Shown piece by piece: positions 26,106 to 36,714 of a DNA stretch of 64,000 nucleotides (the stretch's first letter is position 1; the number at the start of each line of letters is the position of its first letter). The stretch is from Pseudomonas sp. DTU_2021_1001937_2_SI_NGA_ILE_001 (GTDB taxonomy: Bacteria > Pseudomonadota > Gammaproteobacteria > Pseudomonadales > Pseudomonadaceae): NCBI RefSeq assembly GCF_032463525.1, contig NZ_CP135971.1:2480001-2544000 (forward strand), given 5' to 3'. A program made the translations under genes and the position numbers. Under the pieces are notes generated by a model, which saw only the letters and a list, made by a program, of their open reading frames with translations, did no database searches and was not told the DNA's origin.

Positions 26106-27332
26106 CTAACCTTTCACGCACACCACCTGACGCAGGGTATGCAGCACTTCCACCAGCTCGCGCTGGGCGTTCATCACCTGGTCGATGTCCTTGTAGGCCA
26201 TCGGGATCTCGTCGATCACGTCGGCGTCCTTGCGGCACTCCACATGAGCGGTGGCGCGAATCTGGTCTTCCACGCTGAACAGCTTCTTGGCCTTGGTGCG
26301 GCTCATGGTCCGCCCCGCGCCGTGGCTGCATGAGCAGAACGCTTCCTCGTTACCCAGGCCGCGGACGATGAAACTCTTGGCGCCCATGGAACCGGGAATG
26401 ATGCCCAGCTCGCCCTTCTTCGCCGACACTGCACCCTTGCGGGTGATCAGCACGTCCTGGCCGAAGTGGCGCTCCTTCTGCACGTAGTTGTGGTGGCAGT
26501 TCACCGCCTCCAGCGCAACCTCGAAGGGTTTGGCGATCACCTGCCGGGTGGCCTGGATCACCGCCTGCATCATCAGCGCACGGTTCTGCCGGGCGAAGTC
26601 CTGGGCCCAACCCACGGCCTCGACGTAGTCGTCGAAGTGCTGGCTGCCTTCCTCGAAGTAGGCCAGGTCACGGTCCGGCAGGTTGGCGATGTGCTGGCGC
26701 ATATCGGCCTGGGCCAGTTCGATGAACAGGTTGCCGATGGCATTGCCGACCCCGCGCGAACCGCTGTGCAACATGAACCAGACCCGGTTGGCCTCGTCCA
26801 GGCACACCTCGACGAAGTGGTTACCGCTACCCAGGGTCCCCAGGTGCTGACGGTTGTTGGTGTTCTTCAACCGCGGGTACTTGTCGGTGATGGCGGCAAA
26901 GCGTGTCGCCAGGGCCGACCAGGCCTCATCGGCCTGCTGTGGCACATGTTCCCAGGCGCCCTTGTCGCGGCCACCACGCCCGGAGGTACGCCCGTGCGGC
27001 ACGGCTTTCTCGATGGCGCAGCGCAGGCCGTGCAGGTTGTCCGGCAGGTCGGCGGCGGTCAGCGTGGTGCGCGCGGCGATCATCCCGCAGCCGATGTCCA
27101 CGCCCACGGCAGCAGGGATGATCGCGCCCACGGTGGGGATCACGCTGCCGATGGTCGAGCCCTTGCCCAGATGCACGTCGGGCATCACCGCCAGGTGCTT
27201 GAAGATGAACGGCATCTTCGCCGTATTCATCAGTTGCGCGCGGGCCTCGTTTTCCACGGGCACGCCCTCGGTCCACATCTTGATGGGCTTGCCGTCGGCC
27301 ACTTCCAGCAGTTGAACGGTGGTTCCTTGCAT
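26106..27332 (-). CDS. rtcB: RNA-splicing ligase RtcB
   Basis: A 408-residue protein, the same length as E. coli RtcB. It has MPDVHLGKGSTIG and VGVDIGCGM with the Mn-binding Asp and Cys, GSGNHFVE, and the His that is guanylylated in the SHGAGR motif (CSCSHGAGRTMSR). It joins 2',3'-cyclic phosphate or 3'-phosphate RNA ends to 5'-OH ends using GTP. The ATG at 27332 has AGAGG upstream; an extra in-frame ATG at 27365 is less likely. It is the first gene of the operon and is preceded by a sigma54 promoter. Confidence 0.96.
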   Translation of the reverse strand: MQGTTVQLLEVADGKPIKMWTEGVPVENEARAQLMNTAKMPFIFKHLAVMPDVHLGKGSTIGSVIPTVGAIIPAAVGVDIGCGMIAARTTLTAADLPDNLHGLRCAIEKAVPHGRTSGRGGRDKGAWEHVPQQADEAWSALATRFAAITDKYPRLKNTNNRQHLGTLGSGNHFVEVCLDEANRVWFMLHSGSRGVGNAIGNLFIELAQADMRQHIANLPDRDLAYFEEGSQHFDDYVEAVGWAQDFARQNRALMMQAVIQATRQVIAKPFEVALEAVNCHHNYVQKERHFGQDVLITRKGAVSAKKGELGIIPGSMGAKSFIVRGLGNEEAFCSCSHGAGRTMSRTKAKKLFSVEDQIRATAHVECRKDADVIDEIPMAYKDIDQVMNAQRELVEVLHTLRQVVCVKG

Positions 27333-27413
27333 GACTGTCGTTTCCTCTAATGGCCGCAGGTCCATAGCGCTGCGGCGTCACATCGTCGTCGTTATCGGGG
27401 TAGCGGGTATAGA

Positions 27414-27428
27414 GCAGCTGCCGTGCCA
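27414..27428 (-). promoter_or_regulatory. Sigma54 (-24/-12) promoter of rtcB operon
   Basis: On the minus strand TGGCACGGCAGCTGC has the invariant GG and GC at the correct 10-bp separation (consensus TGGCACG-N4-TTGC). It lies 82 bp upstream of the rtcB start. The AT-rich stretch further upstream (27447-27490) could hold IHF and RtcR sites. Confidence 0.9.
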
Positions 27429-27576
27429 ACAACCGGAATACAACTCAAAAAAAATCATAAGTAATTGATTAATAAGTAATTAATAACGTTCAGGATCGAA
27501 GCAGCCACATTCGATGACGACACTCGAGCGATGAAAAGATATCTTTTTATATAAGTTTTTATCTTTAAGGATAGCC

Positions 27577-29190
<1,614 letters not shown>

Positions 29191-29238
29191 ATGACACGGC
29201 GCTAGATTGACGATCCTTTCGTCCTTGCGGCGTCCGCC

Positions 29239-29982
29239 ATGCTTCCGACCCTCGACATCCGCCATTACCTGGGCGAACACCCGCGTCATCAGCATGCGTT
29301 CACCCAGCTGGTGCTGCCGATCTGCGGGCGCATGGACATCGAGGTGGAAGGCCGCGGCGCGCAGTTGGACAGCCGTACCGCCGCCGTGGTCGCCGCCGGC
29401 GCCGCGCATGCGCAGAGCGCCGAGGCGCACAGCCGCTTCCTGATTCTGGACTGCCCGCCGACATGGCTGCCGGAGCAGAACCTGGCCCCCCTGGCGCGCC
29501 AGCTTTTCGTGCCCATCGCGCCAGCGGCCCGCCACCTCATCGAGTTCGCCGACCTGACCGGCAGCCGGGTCCTCCCCCAGCATGCCGGCCAGTTGGCGCC
29601 GCTGTTGCTGGCGGCCCTGGGCCAACGACCTGCTGCAATGCCGTGCAGCTTCGAGCGCTTGCTGGCTCGTGTACAGGCCAACCCGCAAGCGCAATGGAGC
29701 AACAGCGACATGGCTCGCCTCGCCGGCCTCGGCCTCAGCCAGCTGCACCTGCGTTTTCGCGAGCGGTTCGCCACCTCGCCACAGGCCTGGCTGGCCAGCG
29801 TGCGACTGCAGCGGGCTCGCCAATGGCTGACCGAAAGCGACCTGCCCATCGCTGAAATCGCCCTGCGCAGCGGCTACTCCGACCAGGCCGCCCTGACCCG
29901 GGCGATGAGCCGTGTCGAGGGTGTCACCCCGGCCGCGCTACGCCGCAGCCTGGGTAAAGACCTGCGCAGCTGCGGACAATAA
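29239..29982 (+). CDS. AraC-family regulator
   Basis: A 247-residue protein with an N-terminal cupin-like part (HRHQHAFTQLVLP-like, here HQHAFTQLVLP) and a C-terminal AraC double helix-turn-helix (IAEIALRSGYSDQAALTRAMSR, visible as AEIALRSGYSDQ). It is followed 53 bp downstream by an EamA transporter on the same strand, the probable target or partner. Confidence 0.9.
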   Translation: MLPTLDIRHYLGEHPRHQHAFTQLVLPICGRMDIEVEGRGAQLDSRTAAVVAAGAAHAQSAEAHSRFLILDCPPTWLPEQNLAPLARQLFVPIAPAARHLIEFADLTGSRVLPQHAGQLAPLLLAALGQRPAAMPCSFERLLARVQANPQAQWSNSDMARLAGLGLSQLHLRFRERFATSPQAWLASVRLQRARQWLTESDLPIAEIALRSGYSDQAALTRAMSRVEGVTPAALRRSLGKDLRSCGQ

Positions 29983-30035
29983 AAACCTGCGTCGTCCAGG
30001 CAGACTGCACGCCTCGACATCTGGAGCTTCATGAC

Positions 30036-30986
30036 ATGCAACTGGACCGGGTTTTGCTCAAGGGCATCGGCTATGGCGCAGGCGCAGGCCTGTGCTGGGG
30101 GGTGATCTTTCTCGGCCCCAAGCTCGCGCCCGGCCTCAGTGGCACGCAGTTCGCCGTGCTGCGCTATCTGAGCTACGGCCTGATCTCCCTGGCCCTGCTG
30201 GCTCCGCGCTGGCGCCGGGCCTGCGCAGGACTGCGCCGCGAGGACTGGCTCGCCCTGTTCTGGCTGAGCCTGGTGGGCAACCTGCTGTACTACTCCTTCG
30301 TCGGCAGTGCCGTGCAGCATGCCGGTGTCGCCACCACTTCGCTGATCGTCGGCCTGATTCCGGTGCTGGTGACCCTCGCCGGGCGCAAGGATGCCGACGC
30401 AGTCCCGCTGCGCCACCTGGCACCGTCACTGATGTGCGCCATCGCCGGCGCCGCGCTGATCAGCCTGCACGCCTTGCGCAATAGCAATGCCGGCCAGGCC
30501 CCTGGCGAGATCTTCATCGGCCTGCTGTGCGCGGTCGGTGCGCTGCTGGCCTGGAGCTGGTTCGCAGTGGTCAATGCCCGGCGCCTGGCGAGCATGCGCC
30601 AGGTGTCGGCCCAGGACTGGGCGCTACTGGCCGGCGTGATGACCGGTGGCCAGGCGCTGCTGCTGGCTGGCCCGACACTGGGCCCGGCGCTGGCGCAACA
30701 CACCCCGCTCGCCTGGCTGGGTTTTCTGACTGCGGCTTGCGGCGTGGCCCTGCTCGCCTCGCTATTGGGCGGCGCCTTGTGGAACCAGGCCAGCCGCATG
30801 CTGCCGCTGGCGCTCAGCGGCCAGGTACTGGTGGTCGAGACGCTGGCAGCACTGCTGCTGGGCTTTCTCTGGGACAGTCGCTGGCCGGACGCACTGGAGT
30901 GCCTGGCCATCGCCCTGCTGGTCAGCGGGGTGGTGGCCTGCCTGCGCAGCCACCAGCCCAGACGCCCCTCCCCGCAACGCCTCTGA
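30036..30986 (+). CDS. EamA-type drug/metabolite transporter
   Basis: A 316-residue protein with ten predicted membrane helices in two EamA repeats. It probably exports or imports a small metabolite. A CTGGAG ribosome site precedes it. The position directly after an AraC regulator suggests that the pair responds to one compound; the substrate is unknown. Confidence 0.88.
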   Translation: MQLDRVLLKGIGYGAGAGLCWGVIFLGPKLAPGLSGTQFAVLRYLSYGLISLALLAPRWRRACAGLRREDWLALFWLSLVGNLLYYSFVGSAVQHAGVATTSLIVGLIPVLVTLAGRKDADAVPLRHLAPSLMCAIAGAALISLHALRNSNAGQAPGEIFIGLLCAVGALLAWSWFAVVNARRLASMRQVSAQDWALLAGVMTGGQALLLAGPTLGPALAQHTPLAWLGFLTAACGVALLASLLGGALWNQASRMLPLALSGQVLVVETLAALLLGFLWDSRWPDALECLAIALLVSGVVACLRSHQPRRPSPQRL

Positions 30987-31012
30987 GGCTGTCGCCAGGC
31001 GGGTTAGCCGCT

Positions 31013-31339
31013 TCACTGCGCCAGCAACAGGCGCTCGGCACGGATCGGCGGCAGGTCGCTGCGGCGCAGGTAGATATGCAGCGGTTCGCTGATGCCCAGG
31101 CGGTCGTCGATGTTCTGCTCCACCAGCAATTGCAGCCGCTCGCGGTCCAGGCACATCTGCCGGCCCTCGACCGGGGTCCAGACGAATTCACGGGTCGGCA
31201 CGATGCTCTGCTCGTCGACGTCCATGCCGAAGGCGTCTTCGCTGAAGCGCACGATGTACGCCGCGATCTTGCGGTGAAAGCCCACGAAGCCTTCAAGCCG
31301 TTCGGCCGCCTGGCAGATGTCCATGGAGGTGATGCTCAT
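31013..31339 (-). CDS. Hypothetical protein
   Basis: A 108-residue soluble protein that I do not recognise. It has mixed charge, no signal peptide and no Cys motif, and contains the segments GFHRKIAAYIVRF and PLHIYLRRSDLPPI. It follows the Fe-alcohol dehydrogenase by 56 bp on the same strand, with an AGAGAAG ribosome site, so it may be cotranscribed. An alternative start is the ATG at 31324. Confidence 0.7.
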   Translation of the reverse strand: MSITSMDICQAAERLEGFVGFHRKIAAYIVRFSEDAFGMDVDEQSIVPTREFVWTPVEGRQMCLDRERLQLLVEQNIDDRLGISEPLHIYLRRSDLPPIRAERLLLAQ

Positions 31340-31395
31340 CGGGGTCTTCTCTGGCTGGATCGCGCACCGCCCTGCGGACGGCGCGCTCGCATGGA

Positions 31396-32544
31396 TTAAA
31401 GGGCGGCGCGGAAGATGGCTTCGATCTGCGCCTGGTCGGCAGGCCGCGGGTTGGTAAGCCCGCAGGCGTCCTTCAGGGCATTGGCGGCCAGGGTGGGGAT
31501 ATCAGCTTCCTGCACGCCGAGGCTGGCCAGTCCGGCCGGGATGCCGACGTTGGCGGCCAGCTCTGCGATGGCCTGCACCGCTGCCTGGGCACCCGCCTCC
31601 GGTGACAGGCCACGGATATCGGCACCCATGGTGTGCGCCACGTCGGTAAGGCGTGCGGCACTGACCGGCGCATTGAAGCGCTGCACATGCGGCAACAGCA
31701 CCGCGTTGCATACGCCATGGGGCAAATCGTAGAAGCCGCCCAGCTGATGGGCCATGGCATGCACGTAGCCCAGCGAGGCATTGTTGAATGCCATGCCGGC
31801 CAGGAACTGCGCGTAGGCCATGTTCTCCCGCGCCTGCAGGTCGTCGCCTTGGGCCACCGCCTGCTGCAGATTGCCGGCGATCAGCGCGATGGCCTTGAGC
31901 GCACAGGCGTCGGTGATGGGCGTGGCGGCGGTGGACACATAGGCTTCGACGGCATGGGTCAGCGCATCCATGCCGGTGGCGGCGGTCAGCGCAGGCGGCA
32001 TGCCAGCCATCATCTGCGGGTCGTTGACCGACAGGATGGGGGTGACATTGCGGTCGATGATGGCCATTTTCACGTGCCGCGCTTCGTCGGTGATGATGCA
32101 GAAGCGCGTCATCTCGCTGGCGGTGCCGGCGGTGGTGTTGATCGCCACCAGCGGCAGTTGCGGCCGGGTGGAGCGATCGACGCCCTCGTAGTCGCTGATG
32201 TGCCCGCCGTTGCTGGCACACAGCGCGATGCCCTTGGCGCAATCGTGAGGCGAGCCGCCGCCCAGCGAGATGACGAAGTCGCACTGTTGCGCCTTGAGCA
32301 GGGCCAGGCCCTGTTCGACGTTGGCGATGGTCGGGTTGGGCCGCGCGCCGTCGAAGATCACCGAGTCGATGCCCTGCTCCACCAGCAGGCCGGCGATGCG
32401 GCTCGCCACACCGGCCTTGGCCAGGCCGGCATCGGTGACGATCAGGGCCTTGCGCAGCCCGTATTTGCAGAGGCTTTCTATCGCTTGGTCGATACAGCCG
32501 ATACCGAGCATGTTCACCGCTGGAATGAAAAAGGTGCTGCTCAT
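31396..32544 (-). CDS. yiaY: Iron-containing alcohol dehydrogenase, YiaY-like
   Basis: A 382-residue group III alcohol dehydrogenase very like E. coli YiaY. It has [14 protein letters not shown] for NAD binding and the Fe ligands in the family pattern: Asp in the central domain and His in [19 protein letters not shown] and LPHGVCNA. It interconverts alcohols and aldehydes with NAD. The ATG at 32544 ([11 protein letters not shown]) matches family starts. It is in tandem with a small gene of unknown function. Confidence 0.93.
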   Translation of the reverse strand: MSSTFFIPAVNMLGIGCIDQAIESLCKYGLRKALIVTDAGLAKAGVASRIAGLLVEQGIDSVIFDGARPNPTIANVEQGLALLKAQQCDFVISLGGGSPHDCAKGIALCASNGGHISDYEGVDRSTRPQLPLVAINTTAGTASEMTRFCIITDEARHVKMAIIDRNVTPILSVNDPQMMAGMPPALTAATGMDALTHAVEAYVSTAATPITDACALKAIALIAGNLQQAVAQGDDLQARENMAYAQFLAGMAFNNASLGYVHAMAHQLGGFYDLPHGVCNAVLLPHVQRFNAPVSAARLTDVAHTMGADIRGLSPEAGAQAAVQAIAELAANVGIPAGLASLGVQEADIPTLAANALKDACGLTNPRPADQAQIEAIFRAAL

Positions 32545-32755
32545 ACGGGTTCTCCTGACTCGCCTGATTGGACAGGCCAACAGCTTCGGCCCTGGCCGCC
32601 GGGCGAGTATTGACCCAGCTCAACGATCGGCCGCACCACCGGACGCCGCCGACCAACTGTACGGTTCATTCCTTACCCAGCTGTGAAAGACGCCCGCGGC
32701 GGATCTATGGCTAGATGCTGGCTTCCCTGAACCAGACGACGATTCGGCACCCGCA

Positions 32756-33655
32756 ATGTCTTCCCGTGAAAATACCGGCATGGCTCTTGGCCTGCTGGGC
32801 GTGATCATCTTCAGCCTGACCCTGCCCATGACCCGCGTGGTGGTGCAGGAAATCCACCCCCTGCTCAACGGCCTGGGCCGCGCCCTGGTGGCGGCCGTTC
32901 CGGCGGCGCTGCTGCTGGCCTGGCGCCGTGAGGCGTGGCCGAGCCGGGAACAGTTCAAGGGCCTGCTGTTGGTGGTGCTGGGGGTGATCGTCGGCTTTCC
33001 GGTGCTGTCGGCCTGGGCCATGCAGAGCCTGCCGGCGTCCCACGGCGCCCTGGTGAACGGTATCCAGCCGCTGTTCGTCGCGCTGTATGCCGCCTGGCTG
33101 TCACATGAGCGTCCGTCGCGGGCCTTCTGGGGCTGTGCGGCACTGGGCAGTGCCCTGGTGCTGGGTTATGCACTGTTCAATGGCGCCGGGAGCATTCAGG
33201 TCGGCGACCTGTGGATGCTCGGCGCGGTGGCGGTGGGTGGCCTGGGCTACGCCGAAGGCGGTCGCCTGGCGCGGCAGATGGGCGGCTGGCAGGTGATCTG
33301 CTGGGCGCTGGTGCTGGCATTTCCCCTGTTGCTCGGCCCGGTGGCCTGGCTGGCCAGCCAGCACCAGGGACCGGTCTCGCCGGGCACTTGGTGGGCATTC
33401 GGCTACGTCGCGCTGTTTTCCCAGTTCCTGGGCTTCTTCGCCTGGTACTCCGGGCTGGCCATGGGCGGAATCTCGCGGGTCAGCCAGATCCAGCTGCTGC
33501 AGATCTTCATCACCATCGCCCTGTCGGCACTGCTGTTCGGCGAACAGGTCGAGCCGCTGACCTGGCTGTTCGCCGCCGCCGTGGTCGGCACCGTGATGCT
33601 GGGTCGCAAGACCCGCGTCACGCCACCGCCAGCCGCGGCCACGCGCCTCAGCTGA
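32756..33655 (+). CDS. EamA-type drug/metabolite transporter
   Basis: A 299-residue membrane protein of about ten helices with two EamA repeats. It is related in fold only to the transporter at 30036. It stands alone and converges with the methyltransferase, whose stop overlaps its end by 8 bp. The substrate is unknown. Confidence 0.88.
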   Translation: MSSRENTGMALGLLGVIIFSLTLPMTRVVVQEIHPLLNGLGRALVAAVPAALLLAWRREAWPSREQFKGLLLVVLGVIVGFPVLSAWAMQSLPASHGALVNGIQPLFVALYAAWLSHERPSRAFWGCAALGSALVLGYALFNGAGSIQVGDLWMLGAVAVGGLGYAEGGRLARQMGGWQVICWALVLAFPLLLGPVAWLASQHQGPVSPGTWWAFGYVALFSQFLGFFAWYSGLAMGGISRVSQIQLLQIFITIALSALLFGEQVEPLTWLFAAAVVGTVMLGRKTRVTPPPAAATRLS

Positions 33656-34868
33656 GCAGGCCGTCGGCGCGCAGCAGGCTTTCCAGGCACTGCTCGCGGA
33701 TGGCGTAGAAGCGCTTCAGCTCTTCGATCCGCGCCAGCAGCGGCGCGGGGTCGAAGGCACCGGCGCGCTTCACCGCAAGAATCATCTTGTTCTTGTTGGT
33801 GTGTTCCAGGGAGATGAACTCGAACACCTTGGTCTCGTAGCCGCAGGCCTCGAGCAGCAGCGCGCGCAGGCTGTCGGTGACCATCTCGGCCTGCTGGCCC
33901 AGGTGCAGGCCGTATTGCAGCATCGGTTGCAGCAGCACCGGGCTCTGGATCTGCTGGCGGATCTGCTTGTGGCAGCATGGCGAGCACATGATGATCTGCG
34001 CCCCGGAGCGAATGCCGGTATGAATCGCGTAGTCGGTGGCGGTGTCGCAGGCATGCAGGGCGATCATCACTTCCAGTTCGCTGGGCGCCACGCTGCGCAC
34101 GTCACCGCAGCGAAACACCAGGCCTGGGTGCTCCAGACGCGCCGCTGCCGCGTTGCACAGGCTGACCATGTCTTCACGCAGCTCTACGCCGGTGACCTCG
34201 CCCTGGGCCTGCAGGGTGTTGCGCAGGTAATCGTGGATAGCGAAGGTCAGATAGCCCTTGCCCGAGCCGAAATCGGCGACCCGCACGGGCTTGTCCAGGC
34301 TGATCGGCGAACTGGCCAGGGCGTGGGAGAACACCTCGATGAACTTGTTGATCTGCTTCCACTTGCGCGACATCGCTGGAATCAGCTCGTGCTGGCGGTT
34401 GGTCACGCCCAGGTCGACGAGAAACGGCCGGCTCAGGTCGAGGTAGCGCTTCTTTTCCCGGTCGTGCCCGGCCGGCCGCGCCTCGCGAGCCTGCTGTGGC
34501 GCGCTGCTGGACAGGCTGGCCTTGCCCTTCTTGCTGAACTCCAGCTGCACCTCGTCGCTGAGCGACAGCAGGTGGGCATTGCGAAAGGCGCTCGGCAGCA
34601 GTTGACCAATCAGCGCCACGGACTCGGCCAGCGGGTGGTTCTTGGTGATATCGCGGGTCTTGTAGCGATAGACGAACGACAGGCAGGGCTGGCCCTTGAG
34701 GGTCACCGGCGTGATGAGGATGCGCTGCAGGTCGGGTTCAACCCCCACATGCCGGGCCAGAACCAGCTTGACCAGGGCGTTCTGCGCCAGGCACTCGTCC
34801 AGCAGGGTGAAGAAGCGGGCACGCTGATCCGCAGCTACAGGGGCTGCGGTATCGGGGGAAACTGACAT
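33648..34868 (-). CDS. Class I SAM-dependent methyltransferase (Methyltransf_32 type)
   Basis: A 406-residue protein. A methyltransferase core is seen from about residue 190, with VADFGSGKGYLTFAIHDYL as SAM motif I. The later CSPCCHKQIRQQ motif is characteristic of the METTL25-like Methyltransf_32 family. The target is probably a protein or RNA. The ATG at 34868 follows GAGGCG and was preferred to the ATG at 34889. It appears monocistronic. Confidence 0.85.
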   Translation of the reverse strand: MSVSPDTAAPVAADQRARFFTLLDECLAQNALVKLVLARHVGVEPDLQRILITPVTLKGQPCLSFVYRYKTRDITKNHPLAESVALIGQLLPSAFRNAHLLSLSDEVQLEFSKKGKASLSSSAPQQAREARPAGHDREKKRYLDLSRPFLVDLGVTNRQHELIPAMSRKWKQINKFIEVFSHALASSPISLDKPVRVADFGSGKGYLTFAIHDYLRNTLQAQGEVTGVELREDMVSLCNAAAARLEHPGLVFRCGDVRSVAPSELEVMIALHACDTATDYAIHTGIRSGAQIIMCSPCCHKQIRQQIQSPVLLQPMLQYGLHLGQQAEMVTDSLRALLLEACGYETKVFEFISLEHTNKNKMILAVKRAGAFDPAPLLARIEELKRFYAIREQCLESLLRADGLLS

Positions 34869-34984
34869 GGGAAACGCCTCGGCCGTCACACGGGTGCAGG
34901 AAATCGAGGGCGCATTTTACGCGCAGGGAGGGCAAAACGGCTAACGCCAGGGCACCGCGCGTCCGGCGCCCAGGCAACACGCGC

Positions 34985-35602
34985 TCAGCTCAGCACCACC
35001 AGACGGTTGGACAACTCGCTGTGGCCACGCGTGGCCGGCAGGTGATAGGCCAGCAGTTCGTCGCAGGCACGCAGGCAGCCGAGGAAGCCATTGAGGTTCT
35101 GGCCGTTGCGCATCTGCTGGGTGAAGACATCGACCATGGCTTTCCAGGTTTCGTCACTCAAACGGCTGGAAATGCCGTAGTCGACGAGAATCTCGACATA
35201 GCGCTCAGCCTCGCAGACAAACAGCAAGATGCCGGTGCCGCCGCTGGCCGTGTGCAGGTTCTGCTCGAAGAACTGCCGACGCGCCAGGTTGCCCGCCCGC
35301 CAGCGCCGTACCGAAGACGGTACCAGGCGCGCCGTGACCCGCGGAATGCGACACACCAGGGCGATGCCGACAAAGGTGACCAACTGGGCCAACAGCAACT
35401 GGTTGGCGCTCAGCCAGCCCGTGCAGTAGTTGAACAGCCCTGGCCCCAGCAGCGCCATGGCCCCGGCCCAGACCAGCGGTACATAGGCGTAGTCGTCGGC
35501 CCGTGCAGCCAGCACCGCCACCAGCTCGGCGTCGGTACGCTGTTCGATATGGGCAATCGCTTCGGCGACCTGCCGCTGTTCATCCTCGCTGAGTAAAGCC
35601 AT
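34985..35602 (-). CDS. TPM-domain protein (membrane)
   Basis: A 205-residue protein with a split TPM domain. The opening LSEDEQRQVAEAIAHIEQRTDAELV is followed by two hydrophobic segments (about 45-90) and then by TGILLFVCEAERYVEILVDYGI. It starts 24 bp after the end of the upstream TPM gene. The ATG at 35602 has GAGGG ahead. The usual LemA partner is not adjacent. TPM proteins may act in photosystem repair in plants or as phosphatases; the bacterial role is unclear. Confidence 0.85.
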   Translation of the reverse strand: MALLSEDEQRQVAEAIAHIEQRTDAELVAVLAARADDYAYVPLVWAGAMALLGPGLFNYCTGWLSANQLLLAQLVTFVGIALVCRIPRVTARLVPSSVRRWRAGNLARRQFFEQNLHTASGGTGILLFVCEAERYVEILVDYGISSRLSDETWKAMVDVFTQQMRNGQNLNGFLGCLRACDELLAYHLPATRGHSELSNRLVVLS

Positions 35603-35625
35603 GCATCCCTCGTCCAGATTCACTT

Positions 35626-36360
35626 CTACCAGTTGCCGCAGGCGCCGCCGCCACCGAATCCACGGCCATTGCCGCCCAGATTGCGGCTGCCCGACGGGTC
35701 GTGTCTGACCCCGGCACTGCTACCCTTAAGGCGCATGCGACGGCCCAGGTTGGTCATCGCGCAGGTGGCCATGCCCAGCACCGCGAGGCCCAGCCCCAGC
35801 AGCAGCGGCCAGGGCACCCGGTTGACCGGCGTTGCATAGCCGCTGTCGTCCAGCAGCTCTGGCTCGTCCGGCACATGCCCGCCCAGGGCGATGACCATCG
35901 CCCGGGCGCCCTGCTCAATGCCGGCCGCGAAGTTGCCTTCGTGGAACTGCGGCGCAATGAGCATATTGATGATCACCGAGGCCTGTGCGTCACCGAGGCG
36001 ATCCTGCAGACCGCTGCCGACTTCGAGGCGAACCTTGCGGTTGTCACGCGAGACCACCAGCAGGGCGCCGTTGTTCTTGCCCTTCTGACCTACACCCCAG
36101 GCCTTGGCCAGACGCGCGGCGTAATCCTCGATGGAAGTGCCCTGCAGGTCGACCAGGGTCACCACCACCAGTTGCTCGCCGGTGGCCTGCTCATGCTCCT
36201 GGAACAGCCTCGACAGCCGCGCGGTGGTGGGAATGTCGAGCATCTGCGCCGCATCGACCACCTGGCCAGTCATAGGCGGAAACAAAAGAGCCGGTTCTTC
36301 GGCGCGCACACCCTGGCTGCCCAGGCACCACAACAGCACCAGCCCGATGAACCGCTTCAC
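35626..36360 (-). CDS. TPM-domain protein with signal peptide and Gly-rich tail (YgcG-like)
   Basis: A 244-residue protein. The signal peptide (RFIGLVLLWCLGSQGVRA) precedes a TPM domain (about 30-150: VVDAAQMLD, EQLVVVTLVDLQG, NNGALLVVSRDNRKVRLEVG). A transmembrane segment near 195-215 leads to a Gly-rich C-terminus (RGFGGGGACGNW), the usual YgcG pattern. The GTG at 36360 has AGGTGA upstream and begins the signal peptide. It forms a pair with the TPM gene downstream. Confidence 0.87.
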   Translation of the reverse strand: MKRFIGLVLLWCLGSQGVRAEEPALLFPPMTGQVVDAAQMLDIPTTARLSRLFQEHEQATGEQLVVVTLVDLQGTSIEDYAARLAKAWGVGQKGKNNGALLVVSRDNRKVRLEVGSGLQDRLGDAQASVIINMLIAPQFHEGNFAAGIEQGARAMVIALGGHVPDEPELLDDSGYATPVNRVPWPLLLGLGLAVLGMATCAMTNLGRRMRLKGSSAGVRHDPSGSRNLGGNGRGFGGGGACGNW

Positions 36361-36714
36361 GGCTTCACCTGCCCGACGCCCCGGGCCGCAAGCCCCAGGC
36401 GCCGCAGCGGCGGCGTGAAAGACCGGCCCGGACCGTGATCGCAACCCCGTGCATGCATCCTCAATACTCTCCTCTGGTACTGTATGGCCGCCTATGGAAC
36501 CCCCGGCCTTAGCCAAAAGGCAAGATCCCCGGCATAATCCGGCGCCAACGCCGGAGTATCGGACGAAAACGCCCGAATGCGCCAGGCATGCGGCAGACGC
36601 GCAACGGGCGGCTACCCTGTGCTCTGTCCGAACAATAACGCCAAAGGTTCAAATTCCCTATCTGGCAGCCGGTATTGGACGTACATCGTCGGCAAACGCC
36701 TTGAGAAATCATTC
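36361..36714. other. Divergent intergenic region between TPM pair and bglX
   Basis: 354 bp with no credible gene. It contains a 6-bp perfect hairpin CCGGCG-CCAA-CGCCGG at 36539-36554. A CATAAT -10-like box sits at 36533-36538. No regulator site could be assigned. Confidence 0.6.
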
